Shown: one piece after another, positions 1-10,449 of the stretch
Numbering within the stretch: the stretch's first letter is position 1
Layout of the letters: each line of letters begins with the position of its first letter
Assembly (NCBI RefSeq): GCF_001981305.1
Contig: NZ_MSCW01000006.1
Coordinates: forward strand, 124,001-188,000
Reading direction: 5' to 3'
DNA: 64,000 bases
From: Marinobacter lutaoensis
Lineage (GTDB): Bacteria > Pseudomonadota > Gammaproteobacteria > Pseudomonadales > Oleiphilaceae
Translations under genes and position numbers: made by a program
The notes under the pieces: generated by a model
What the model saw: only the letters and a program-made list of their open reading frames with translations
Told to the model about the DNA's origin: nothing
Database searches by the model: none

Positions 1-1
1 C

Positions 2-2230
2 AACGGCCTGGGCAAGCGGACGATGATGCTGCGGTATCTGGAGCATCATGTGGACACCGAGCAGCAGGCCCATGACTGGTGCTACGTCGCCAACTTCGAG
101 GATCCGAGGGAACCCAGGCTGCTGAAGCTGCCCGCCGGCAAGGGCATTCAGCTCAAGCAGGACATGGAAAAGCTGATGGCGCGCCTGGTGAAGGTGATTC
201 CTCAGACCTTTGACAGCGACAGTTTCCTTGAACGCTCGGAACAGCTGAAGGGCGAGTATGCCAAGAAGCAGGAAGAAGAGCTGGAAAAGGTGGCGGCCCA
301 GGCCCGGCGCAAGAAGGTCAGCCTGACCATCTCCACCCCCGGGGGCTACCGTTTGGTGGCCATGAACGGTGACGAACCGCACACCGCCGAGTCGTTCCAG
401 GCCCTGACCGACGAACAGCGCCAGAAGTTCGAGGACGCCATCAACCGTCTGGAAAAGAAACTGCGCCAGGCCCTGCGCCGGATTGCCGACTGGGAGCAGG
501 AATACACCGAGAAGCAGCAGGCGCTGAATCAGGAGACGCTGGAAAGCATCTCCGGGCACCAGATCGACGATCTGGAGGAAAAGTACCGGGATTTGCCGGA
601 CGTGGTGGCGTATCTGGAGGCGGTGCGCGCCGATCTGGTGGAGAACCTGGACATCTTCCTGGATGACAGCGAGGAGCAGGCCGCCATTGCCTATGCCTCC
701 CTGGACAAGAAGATGCCCCGGCGCTACCTCGTCAACCTGCTGGTGCAGCAGAAAACCAACGAAGTGCCGGTGGTGGTCGAGGACAATCCCACTTACCACA
801 ACCTGTTTGGCTACGTGGAAAACGTTACCTACAAGGGCACGGTGTTCACCGACTTCTCGCTGATCCGCGCCGGCAGCCTGCACCGGGCCAACGGTGGTTA
901 CCTGCTGATGGACGCCATCAAGGTGCTGGAACAACCGTTCGTATGGGATGGGCTGAAGCGGGCACTGCGCTCGCGCATGCTCCAGATCAATTCCCTTGAG
1001 CGCGAGCTGACTCTGTCCGGCACCATCTCTATCGAGCCTGAACCGGTGCCGCTGGATGTCAAGATCGTGCTGTTCGGTGACCGCGAGACCTGGTTGTTGC
1101 TGCAGGAGTACGACCCGGAGTTCTCCGAGCTGTTCCGGGTGACGGCGGACTTCGAGAACGAAATGTACCGCACCGAGCACAGCCAGCTGCTGTACGCCAA
1201 GTTTATCGCCAGCCTGGTCAACGAGAAAAAGCTGCTGCACTGCACCAACAAGGCGGTGGCCCGGATTATTGAACACAGCGCCCGCATGGCGGAGCATCAG
1301 GAACGGTTGTCGCTGCACGCCGCGGACATCGCCAACCTGCTGCGGGAGTCCGATTTCTGGGCGCGCCAGGCCAACGCCCGGCTGATCACCGAGGTGCATG
1401 TGGAACGGGCGCTGGAGAGCGCGCGATACCGCAGCAGTCGCATCCGGGATCAGTTGTATGATTCGATTCGTGATGGCTCGACGCTGGTGTCCACCACCGG
1501 CGTGCGGGTGGGGCAGGTCAACGCCCTGTCCGTATTGTCCACCGGCGGTTTCGAGTTTGGCCTGCCCAACAGGGTGACCGCCACCTGCTATTATGGCGAT
1601 GGAGGGGTGATGGACATCGAGCGCGATGTGAAGCTCGGCGGCAACATCCACTCCAAGGGCGTGCTGATTCTGACCTCCTGGCTGTCGTCCCATTTTTCCG
1701 TCGAGGACCCGATGCACCTGTCGGCCAGTCTGACCTTCGAACAGAACTATGGCGAGGTCGACGGCGACAGTGCCTCGCTGGCGGAACTGTGTGCGCTGGT
1801 TTCGGCCCTGTCCGAGGTGCCGGTACGTCAGGACTTGGCGATCACCGGTTCGGTCAACCAGTTCGGAGAGGTGCAGCCGATTGGCGGTGTCAACGAGAAG
1901 GTCGAGGGCTTCTTCGCCACCTGCCAGCTCAAGGGCGGCCTGACCGGAACCCAGGGCGTGATCGTTCCGGCCACCAACGTGCAGAACCTGATGCTGGACA
2001 GCGAGGTGCTGGCGGCGGTTCGGGAAGGGAAATTCTCCATTTACGCGGTTTCGACCGTGGAAGAAGCTGTGACCCTGCTGCTTGGGCGCCCGGCGGGCGA
2101 GGCCAACGACAAAGGCAGGTACCCGAAACAGAGCGTTTTTGGCATTATCCAGCAACGGCTTGAAAAACTTCGGGAACACGATCGGCAGGAGCACGCCAGG
2201 AGCGAGCAGAAGGACCCGTCGATTCACTGA
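2..2230 (+). CDS. Lon-like ATP-dependent protease, 5' end outside window
   Basis: The reading frame is open from base 2 and the start codon lies upstream of the window, so 742 C-terminal residues are visible. The frame has the features of the large LonB-like proteases: an AAA-type region with a charged helical insertion (about residues 60-200 of the visible part), then a C-terminal Lon protease domain. The catalytic Ser codon is at 1769-1771 in the motif DGDSAS and the catalytic Lys codon at 1898-1900 in GGVNEKVEGFF. No classical Lon N-terminal substrate domain is visible. The family is known to degrade damaged proteins in the cytoplasm with ATP. The tail after the protease domain is charged and likely disordered. 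The next gene starts 39 bases downstream. Confidence 0.9.
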   Translation, partial: NGLGKRTMMLRYLEHHVDTEQQAHDWCYVANFEDPREPRLLKLPAGKGIQLKQDMEKLMARLVKVIPQTFDSDSFLERSEQLKGEYAKKQEEELEKVAAQARRKKVSLTISTPGGYRLVAMNGDEPHTAESFQALTDEQRQKFEDAINRLEKKLRQALRRIADWEQEYTEKQQALNQETLESISGHQIDDLEEKYRDLPDVVAYLEAVRADLVENLDIFLDDSEEQAAIAYASLDKKMPRRYLVNLLVQQKTNEVPVVVEDNPTYHNLFGYVENVTYKGTVFTDFSLIRAGSLHRANGGYLLMDAIKVLEQPFVWDGLKRALRSRMLQINSLERELTLSGTISIEPEPVPLDVKIVLFGDRETWLLLQEYDPEFSELFRVTADFENEMYRTEHSQLLYAKFIASLVNEKKLLHCTNKAVARIIEHSARMAEHQERLSLHAADIANLLRESDFWARQANARLITEVHVERALESARYRSSRIRDQLYDSIRDGSTLVSTTGVRVGQVNALSVLSTGGFEFGLPNRVTATCYYGDGGVMDIERDVKLGGNIHSKGVLILTSWLSSHFSVEDPMHLSASLTFEQNYGEVDGDSASLAELCALVSALSEVPVRQDLAITGSVNQFGEVQPIGGVNEKVEGFFATCQLKGGLTGTQGVIVPATNVQNLMLDSEVLAAVREGKFSIYAVSTVEEAVTLLLGRPAGEANDKGRYPKQSVFGIIQQRLEKLREHDRQEHARSEQKDPSIH

Positions 2231-2269
2231 CCGGCGCAGACAAGAAAACGGACAGGAGAGAAAAGACCC

Positions 2270-2890
2270 ATGACCGATATCCAGCAAACCGTATACGTAG
2301 TTGAGGATGATGAGGCGGTACGCGACTCCCTGGAGCTGCTGCTGAAGTCCGATGGCAAGCAGGTCAAGACTTATGAGAGCGCCAACGCGTTCCTCCGGGA
2401 CTACTCCGACAAGATGGCGGGGTGCATTGTGCTGGATATTCGCATGCCGGGCATGGATGGCATGGAGCTGCAGAAAAAACTGAACGAAAAACACTCCATC
2501 TTGCCGATCATCTTCGTGACCGGTCACGGCGATGTGCCCATGGCGGTGGATGCCATGAAGGAAGGGGCGGTGGATTTCATCCAGAAGCCCTACCGGGAAG
2601 AGGCTCTGCTGGAGAAAATCGAGGCGGCGTTGAAGCAGGACCTGGAACAGCGCAAGTCCCTGGAGGAAAAGCAGGAGATCATTCGCCGGGTCAAGAGCCT
2701 GACGCCGAGGGAGCGGGAAATCATGGACCGGATGATCGCAGGCCAGGCCAACAAGGTGATTGCCATCGAGCTGGAGATCAGCCAGCGCACGGTGGAGATC
2801 CACCGCTCCCGGGTGATGCACAAAATGGGCACCCACTCTCTGGCACACCTGGTCCGCATGGTACTGTCCGTAAAGGACCTTATCGACTAA
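2270..2890 (+). CDS. FixJ-family two-component response regulator
   Basis: A 206-residue transcription regulator of the FixJ/TodT type. The N-terminal receiver has the acidic pocket EDD near residues 12-14, the phospho-acceptor Asp56 in VLDIRMPG, Thr84 and Lys106. A linker helix leads to a LuxR-type helix-turn-helix starting with LTPREREIM near residue 144. A good ribosome site, AGGAGAG, lies about 12 bases before the ATG. The sensor kinase encoded 45 bases downstream is the obvious partner, so the pair resembles FixLJ-type systems. The target genes and the signal cannot be read from the sequence. Confidence 0.9.
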   Translation: MTDIQQTVYVVEDDEAVRDSLELLLKSDGKQVKTYESANAFLRDYSDKMAGCIVLDIRMPGMDGMELQKKLNEKHSILPIIFVTGHGDVPMAVDAMKEGAVDFIQKPYREEALLEKIEAALKQDLEQRKSLEEKQEIIRRVKSLTPREREIMDRMIAGQANKVIAIELEISQRTVEIHRSRVMHKMGTHSLAHLVRMVLSVKDLID

Positions 2891-2935
2891 GTTCCGGGGC
2901 TCCGGCACGATACCCTGACGTTTCTAACCGGTCAC

Positions 2936-4513
2936 GTGTCTATGACTGAAGTAGTTAGCGAGAGTCCGGAGGTCACCGTTCTGCTGGTGGATGACAATCC
3001 GCAGAACCTGGAGGTCCTCTACGAAACGCTCAAGGACAAGGGCTACCGCCTGCTGATCGCCAACGAGGGGGAGAAGGCCCTGGACTTGGCGCACCGGCAT
3101 CAGCCGGAAGTGATTCTCCTGGACATCATGATGCCGGAGATGGACGGCTACGAGGTGTGCCGGCGACTGAAGGCCGACCCGGAAACCGCGGACTGCGCCA
3201 TCGTCTTCCTGTCCGCCCTCGACGATCTCCAGGCCAAGGTAAAGGGCTTTGATCTGGGCGGGGCGGATTACATCGCCAAGCCCTTCCAGTCCCAAGAAGT
3301 CATCGCACGGGTCCGGACCCATGCCCGGGTGATCCGTCTGGAGCGGGAGCTTCAAGCCCGCAACCGCGAGCTCCAGGGGGACCAGACCCGCATTCTCAAT
3401 TCCATCAGCGAAGGCATCTACGGGCTCGACGAACAGGGCGTGATCGAGTTTGCCAATCCGGCGGCGGCGATGATCGTCGGCGCGCCGGTGGAGGAACTGG
3501 TGGGCCGGAATTTCTTCGAACTGCACTTCGCCACCGGCGCCGAGAACCCGGACAGCCTGCCGGTGCAGGCCACCTGTCGCCAGGGCATTCCCGAGAACCA
3601 GCGCAACATCCGCCTGCTGCGGGCCGATGGCCAGGGATTCCCCGCGGAGTATCGGTCAACCCCGAAACAGGAAGACGGCGAGCTGCGTGGAGCTGTGGTG
3701 TTGTTCCGTGACATCACCGCCGAGCTGGCAAAGGAGCAGGCCCTGCAGGAGGCCCAGGCCCTGGTGCAGGAACAGCGTGACCAGCTGGCTCACACCTCGC
3801 GCCTGACCACCATGGGAGAGATGGCCGCGGGCTTCGCCCACGAGGTGAACCAGCCACTGACAGCCATCACCAACTATGCCCGTGTGGCCAAGCGCATGAT
3901 GGCGCGGGACGAGCCGGATCTGGACCTGCTGCGCCAGACCCTCGACAAGATGGAGGCGCAGTCCCACCGGGCCAGCGAAATCATTCGCCGCATTCGCCGG
4001 TTCATGAAAAAACCGGCGGCCGGCAAGGAAATCCTGGCAGTGCCGGTCCTGCTGGAAGACACCCGGCAGTTCGCCGAGGTGGACATGCGCAACAACGACG
4101 GGGGCATCGAAGTGGTCATCGAGGACGGGCTTCCCGATGTCCTGGCGGACCCGATTCAGGTCCAGCAGGTGGCCCTGAACCTGATCCGGAACGCACTGGA
4201 AGCGACCCGCTCCGCGGGCTCCTCGGTGCCGGTCCGGGTCAGCGCCGGGCGTGCCGGGGAAGGGTTTGTGAAGATCGAGGTGCGGGACCACGGTGTCGGG
4301 CTCCCCGAGGACGCCGAGGAAAAGCTGTTCCATCCCTTCTACACCACCAAGGACGAAGGCATGGGGATTGGCCTGGCCACCTGCCGCTCCCTGATCCAGG
4401 CCCAGGGGGGGGAGATCGGTTTCGAGCGCCCCGAGGATGGCGGCGCCTGTTTCTACTTCACGCTGCCGGTGGCTGGCCGCGAAGTCGAGTCTCCGGCGTC
4501 ACCGGAAGCCTAG
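2936..4513 (+). CDS. Receiver-PAS sensor histidine kinase
   Basis: A 525-residue soluble kinase with an unusual order: receiver first (Asp63 in LLDIMMPEMD, Lys115), then a PAS domain at about 150-265, a HisKA helix with His302 in FAHEVNQPLTAI, and a HATPase_c domain with N-box NLIRNALEA at about 415, G1 DHGVGL and G2 GMGIGLATC. The HEVNQPL H-box is typical of FixL/DctB-type kinases that pair with FixJ regulators, and such a regulator is encoded immediately upstream. There is no membrane segment, so the signal is cytoplasmic or comes by phosphorelay through the receiver. The start is GTG at 2936 or ATG at 2942; neither has a strong ribosome site. The stop overlaps the stop of the convergent MaoC gene. 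Confidence 0.88.
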   Translation: MSMTEVVSESPEVTVLLVDDNPQNLEVLYETLKDKGYRLLIANEGEKALDLAHRHQPEVILLDIMMPEMDGYEVCRRLKADPETADCAIVFLSALDDLQAKVKGFDLGGADYIAKPFQSQEVIARVRTHARVIRLERELQARNRELQGDQTRILNSISEGIYGLDEQGVIEFANPAAAMIVGAPVEELVGRNFFELHFATGAENPDSLPVQATCRQGIPENQRNIRLLRADGQGFPAEYRSTPKQEDGELRGAVVLFRDITAELAKEQALQEAQALVQEQRDQLAHTSRLTTMGEMAAGFAHEVNQPLTAITNYARVAKRMMARDEPDLDLLRQTLDKMEAQSHRASEIIRRIRRFMKKPAAGKEILAVPVLLEDTRQFAEVDMRNNDGGIEVVIEDGLPDVLADPIQVQQVALNLIRNALEATRSAGSSVPVRVSAGRAGEGFVKIEVRDHGVGLPEDAEEKLFHPFYTTKDEGMGIGLATCRSLIQAQGGEIGFERPEDGGACFYFTLPVAGREVESPASPEA

Positions 4514-5388
4514 AGCCAGTCGATGCGCCCGCTCAGGTGGGGCGCATCGCCTTGCCGGTTCAACAGCTGAAACGCCCACCCGGACGTGTCCGTTTTCCAG
4601 TTCAGTTGCGCCGTTCCCGGCAGCAGCAGTGGTTTCTTGAACTGGCACGCCACCGCGAAAGGGCTGCCTCGCCACTCCGGCTGCTGCTGCAACAGCGCCA
4701 GGCAATGCGCCTGACTCCACATACCATGGGCAATGGCCCGGGGAAATCCAAACAGCCGGGCCGTGACCGGATGCAGGTGGATGGGGTTTCGATCCCCGGA
4801 CACGGCACCGTAGCGGCGTCCCAGGGCCGCGTCCGCCCGTACTTCCAGGCTGTTGGGATAGCGGGGTAAGTCACCCGGTTGAGTCTGCCCCCGAGATTCC
4901 GTGGCCTCGGGTTTGGCCTGCCGGTACAGGTTGGTGCTCGTTTCTTGCCAGACGGTCCGGCCGGCGACCATCACGTCGGTGACCAGATCAAACTCGATGC
5001 CCCGGTGGCTGCGAACCCAGTTGCCGAGGTATACCCGGATATCCAGGGCCTCCCCCTCGGCAATGGCCCGGTGCTGAACGATGCGGTTGCGCAGATGCAC
5101 CAGCCCCAGTAGCGGAAGCGGGAAAGTGGTATCGGTGAGCAGCCGCAGGTGTAGGGGAAACGCGAGGATGTGGGGCCAGGTCGCTGGCAGTTGACTCCCG
5201 CCTGGAAAGCCGCACAGGGACCGGTAGTTCGCCAGTGCCGGCGTGACGGAGGCCGTGCCCAGCAAACGGGCCTCCAGGGCCGGCAGGGTCAGGGTGTCGG
5301 GATCGACCTTGGGGCGGCGCCGGAACGCGCGGGCAAACAACGGCAGCAAGGGTGGCGGAGCGTGACGAAAAATCAATGAAGCGGGCAT
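4510..5388 (-). CDS. MaoC-like hot-dog dehydratase domain protein
   Basis: A 292-residue protein with two hot-dog halves. The C-terminal half carries the hydratase-2 signature YGAVSGDRNPIHLHP followed by GFPRAIAHGMW, where the Asp and His are the usual catalytic pair of R-specific enoyl-CoA hydratases. Such proteins hydrate trans-2-enoyl-CoA or enoyl-ACP in beta-oxidation or polyester supply. The N-terminal half is degenerate, as in eukaryote-like double-hot-dog hydratases. The start at 5388 has only a weak ribosome site. It is divergent from an AraC-type regulator, which may control it, and it lies near other fatty-acid genes (the dienoyl-CoA reductase near 9 kb and the enoyl-CoA hydratase near 36.5 kb). 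The substrate is unknown. Confidence 0.82.
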   Translation of the reverse strand: MPASLIFRHAPPPLLPLFARAFRRRPKVDPDTLTLPALEARLLGTASVTPALANYRSLCGFPGGSQLPATWPHILAFPLHLRLLTDTTFPLPLLGLVHLRNRIVQHRAIAEGEALDIRVYLGNWVRSHRGIEFDLVTDVMVAGRTVWQETSTNLYRQAKPEATESRGQTQPGDLPRYPNSLEVRADAALGRRYGAVSGDRNPIHLHPVTARLFGFPRAIAHGMWSQAHCLALLQQQPEWRGSPFAVACQFKKPLLLPGTAQLNWKTDTSGWAFQLLNRQGDAPHLSGRIDWL

Positions 5389-5548
5389 GGTGCTGGTGTC
5401 CTTGTGGCCTGATATGCTCTACTGTTTAATATGAGACGATAGTCTAAGAGTTTGGCGGAACGGGCCAGCTCGGGCATTGACTTGGCGTGCCTTGCCGTTT
5501 GTCCGGCGGGTCAAAGATCGTACCAATAAAAATTAAAAGCGGGATCAT

Positions 5549-6580
5549 ATGCAGGAATTACGTGACGCGGGCGTGATGTTGCGCCTGATCTACGAGGCCA
5601 TGAAGAAAAAGGGAATTGACACCGACGCCATCTTCAACCGCCTCGGAGTGGACGAGAGCTACGTTTTCGCGGACCAGTTGCGCACGCCTCACAGTGCCCA
5701 GCTGTATTTCTGGCAGGTGGTGGAAGACGTGTCGGGAGATCCGGACATCGGGCTGCACCTCGGCCAGCTGTTGCCCGCCTACAAGGGCCAGGTGCTCGAA
5801 TACCTGTTCCTGAGCAGCCCCACCTTCGGTGAGGGGCTGCGCCGGGCCCAGAACTACCAGCGGCTGCTCAGCGATGCTGCCAACACCGACTTCTTCATCG
5901 ATGGCGACGAGGCCTGCATGGTACTCGACACCGCCTCGGACGAGGTCCGCCGTCTCAAGCACTTCAACGAATGCTTTGTGCAGGGCCTGATCACCTTCTT
6001 CCGCTCCATTACCGACGGCACCTTCCATGCCTCCCGCATCGAGTTTGAGCATACCCGGGAGGAGGGGCAGGCGCATGTCCGTGACATTCTCGGCTGCGAG
6101 GTGGTGTTCGGTGCCGACGAGAACCGACTGTATTTCCCCGCCCACCTGTTGGATCACCCCTCGCCCCACGCCGAACCCGAACTGCTGGCGCTGCATGAAC
6201 GGTTTGCCAGCGAGCAGGTGGCACGCCTGGAGAAGAAGGATATCGTCGGCCAGGTGGAGCGGATCGTCGCGGAGTTGCTGGACAGTGGCGAGGTGACCCT
6301 GGATGCCGTGGCCGAGCGGTTGGGCATCAAGCCCCGGACCCTGCGAACCCGACTGGCCGAAGCGGAAACCAGCTTCAATCAAGTATTGGCGGATTTCCGC
6401 TACCGCCTGGCCCGGCAGCTGCTGGCAACCACCGACGAATCCATCGACGAAATCGTCTACCTGACCGGTTTTTCGGAGCCCAGCACCTTTTACCGGGCGT
6501 TCAAACGCTGGTCCGGCATGACGCCGATCGAGTACCGCAAGACCGCCCAGGGCAAGGACGCCCTGGTGGATGTCATGTGA
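5549..6580 (+). CDS. AraC-family regulator with arabinose-binding-like N-terminal domain
   Basis: A 343-residue regulator. The first 200 residues match the N-terminal ligand domain found in OruR/ArgR-type AraC proteins, with the segment DVSGDPDIGLHLGQLLP. The last 100 residues form the two helix-turn-helix AraC DNA-binding domain: AVAERLGIKPRTLRTRLAE and then DEIVYLTGFSEPSTFYRAFKRW with the usual GMTPIEYR ending. It is divergent from the MaoC-like dehydratase with 160 bases between them, which suggests a fatty-acyl or related ligand, but that is inference. The 160-base gap has an AT-rich centre near 5411-5450; I cannot place a convincing promoter in it. Confidence 0.85.
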   Translation: MQELRDAGVMLRLIYEAMKKKGIDTDAIFNRLGVDESYVFADQLRTPHSAQLYFWQVVEDVSGDPDIGLHLGQLLPAYKGQVLEYLFLSSPTFGEGLRRAQNYQRLLSDAANTDFFIDGDEACMVLDTASDEVRRLKHFNECFVQGLITFFRSITDGTFHASRIEFEHTREEGQAHVRDILGCEVVFGADENRLYFPAHLLDHPSPHAEPELLALHERFASEQVARLEKKDIVGQVERIVAELLDSGEVTLDAVAERLGIKPRTLRTRLAEAETSFNQVLADFRYRLARQLLATTDESIDEIVYLTGFSEPSTFYRAFKRWSGMTPIEYRKTAQGKDALVDVM

Positions 6581-6612
6581 GATCCTCCGGGAAAATTTTT
6601 TCATGAAAAACG

Positions 6613-6640
6613 TTGACATGGGCGGGGGCCGCTATATAAT
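6613..6640 (+). promoter_or_regulatory. Sigma-70 promoter of tRNA-Asp
   Basis: TTGACA (6613-6618), a 16-base spacer and TATAAT (6635-6640), both boxes perfect. A GC-rich discriminator GCGCCC follows, as is usual in stable-RNA promoters under stringent control. It lies 72 bases before the mature 5' end of tRNA-Asp. Confidence 0.88.
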
Positions 6641-6711
6641 GCGCCCTCGTTGTCACCGAGCAGTCACACCCCTGACTGCAGCCGTATGACCGGCATCGGT
6701 GAGCCCCATGC

Positions 6712-6788
6712 GGAGCGGTAGTTCAGCTGGTTAGAATACCGGCCTGTCACGCCGGGGGTCGCGGGTTCGAGTCCCGTCCGCTCCGCCA
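6712..6788 (+). tRNA. tRNA-Asp (GTC)
   Basis: A 77-base tRNA with acceptor stem GGAGCGG/CCGCTCC, discriminator G and encoded CCA at 6786-6788. The anticodon loop CTGTCAC puts GTC at 6746-6748, and the T arm is GCGGG-TTCGAGT-CCCGT. It closely resembles Escherichia coli tRNA-Asp. It is transcribed alone from the promoter at 6613-6640; no obvious terminator hairpin is visible after it. Confidence 0.97.
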
Positions 6789-6910
6789 TTTTTCCCTCCT
6801 GTTGTTCTGTCTGTTTCCCGATTCGGCCGTTGCCGCTTTCAAACACCTCGTCATATCGTTGTCACGTTTCGTGCGTACTCTGGGAGTCTGTGTCCTTTCG
6901 GGTATCCATC

Positions 6911-6997
6911 ATGTCTGAGTACGAAGAAGAGCTTCTGGAAACCACCCTGGACGAGTTCGAGGACGACCCTCGGGTCGACGATGCATTCGAGCTGTAA
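6911..6997 (+). CDS. Possible 28-residue acidic small protein
   Basis: ATG at 6911 opens a 28-codon frame encoding a very acidic peptide: it begins MSEYEEELLETTLDEF and ends DDPRVDDAFEL, with 13 acidic residues and a single basic one. It stands between tRNA-Asp and the convergent AraC gene. A possible promoter lies about 60 bases upstream (TTGCCG then CATATC), but the ribosome site is weak. I do not recognise a family. It may be an anchor-less microprotein or a chance frame. Confidence 0.35.
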   Translation: MSEYEEELLETTLDEFEDDPRVDDAFEL

Positions 6998-7015
6998 CAC
7001 GCCCGCGTTTTCTAT

Positions 7016-8062
7016 TCAGCGTTGGGGTGAGTGGCGCAGCGTCCTGCGATGCTCTCCGGGGCTGATGCCGAACCAGCGCCGGTACGCCTTGTGAAAGGCC
7101 GGCGGGTTGGCAAAACCCAATAGCCAGGCAATTTCCGACAGGGAGCTGTCGGTTTCCCTCAGGTAGTCCAGGGCCAGTTGCTGACGGGTTTCGTCCAGCA
7201 GTTGGCGGAACCCGGTGCCTTCGTCGGCCAGGTGCCGCTGCAGGGTCCAGGGCGACAGTCCCAGGCGCATGGCGACCGCCTCCAGGCTTGGGGTTTCGCC
7301 CCGCAATAAGGGGGGGATCAGGTGCCGGACCCGGTCCGCCATCGTCCAACCCCGCTCGATTTTTTCCAGTTCCTGATCACACAGATGGCACAGGTGCTCG
7401 TGCATGGCCGGATGCGCCTGGGAGCCCGGTTGCCGCCAGACCGCTGGCTTGAAGCGGACATGATTGCTGTCGGCACCGAATTCCACCGGGCACAGGAACC
7501 AGCGTTCGAACAGTTCATCCTGGCCGGTGGACGGGTATTCGATCGCCACCCGTTCCAGTACGTCGTAGCGGCCGGTCAGGGTCCGGGCCAGCTGGGTCCA
7601 GGCCGCCAGGACCGAGTCCACCACGAAATAGTTGAATGGGTTGTAGGGGCGGATGGAATGGAAATGCACTTCCCGTTGCTCCGGTCGCAGGTGGGGCTGG
7701 CCGCGGCTGTTGTGGCTGGTCAGCCGGGAGTAGCGCACCAGCACCGCCATTGCTTGGGCCACATGGGCGGCGGTTTCGGCGGCCAGGCCCGCAAGGCCCG
7801 CGTCCACCGGGCGGGTCAGGGCGCCCATGCGCAGCCCCAGAGCCCGGTTGCCGGTCTCGGAGATGGCGGCATGCCCCAGGCGCATAAAACGGGGGATGCT
7901 GATGCGGGCCTGGGGGGAGGCCAGAGCCGCCGAGTCCAGGTTGAAGCGACGGGCCAGTTGCGGGCCGTCGGCGCCTTCCTCCGCTGCGGCCCGCAGCAGC
8001 ACGGACACATAGAGCATGCTGATGTCGCCGAGGGCGTGGTGGCGGTTTCCGTTGGCTGGCAT
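7016..8062 (-). CDS. AraC-family regulator (second paralog type)
   Basis: A 348-residue regulator with an arabinose-binding-like N-terminal domain (about 1-210) and a C-terminal AraC helix-turn-helix pair: AVAMRLGLSPWTLQRHLAD then SEIAWLLGFANPPAFHKAYRRW and the closing GISPGEHR. The ribosome site AGGAAAA precedes the ATG. It is divergent from the dienoyl-CoA reductase gene; direct GGATATT repeats lie in the shared 134-base region. Control of unsaturated fatty-acid oxidation is therefore a reasonable inference. It is related in design to, but clearly different in sequence from, the AraC protein at 5.5-6.6 kb. Confidence 0.86.
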   Translation of the reverse strand: MPANGNRHHALGDISMLYVSVLLRAAAEEGADGPQLARRFNLDSAALASPQARISIPRFMRLGHAAISETGNRALGLRMGALTRPVDAGLAGLAAETAAHVAQAMAVLVRYSRLTSHNSRGQPHLRPEQREVHFHSIRPYNPFNYFVVDSVLAAWTQLARTLTGRYDVLERVAIEYPSTGQDELFERWFLCPVEFGADSNHVRFKPAVWRQPGSQAHPAMHEHLCHLCDQELEKIERGWTMADRVRHLIPPLLRGETPSLEAVAMRLGLSPWTLQRHLADEGTGFRQLLDETRQQLALDYLRETDSSLSEIAWLLGFANPPAFHKAYRRWFGISPGEHRRTLRHSPQR

Positions 8063-8089
8063 GTGGTTTTCCTGGCAAGTGTGATCCAG

Positions 8090-10257
<2,168 letters not shown>

Positions 10258-10324
10258 CGGCCTTCGGTTCACAAAAGGTTGCAGTTTTTCGCTGCGTTTC
10301 AGGATCAGTCTGGCTAGACTGTTG

Positions 10325-10352
10325 AAAAGCCTCCGCTGGGTCGGGGGCTTTT
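10325..10352 (+). terminator. Intrinsic terminator after fadH
   Basis: AAAAGCCTCCG (10325-10335) pairs with CGGGGGCTTTT (10342-10352) with one G-T wobble and a six-base loop. The A- and T-rich ends make it usable in both directions. Confidence 0.8.
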
Positions 10353-10449
10353 CGTTCATGGCCAGCCCGGTCGCGTGCGTGTGATGGCATGGAACCGTCC
10401 CTGCAGGCGGTGCGTGTGGCTGTCGTAGACGGTTTCCTGGAGAGCGAGA

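Noticed and set aside
5477..5482. TTGACT in the MaoC/AraC divergent region as a -35 box.
   Set aside because: No -10-like sequence occurs at 15-19 bases downstream; the region there is GC-rich.
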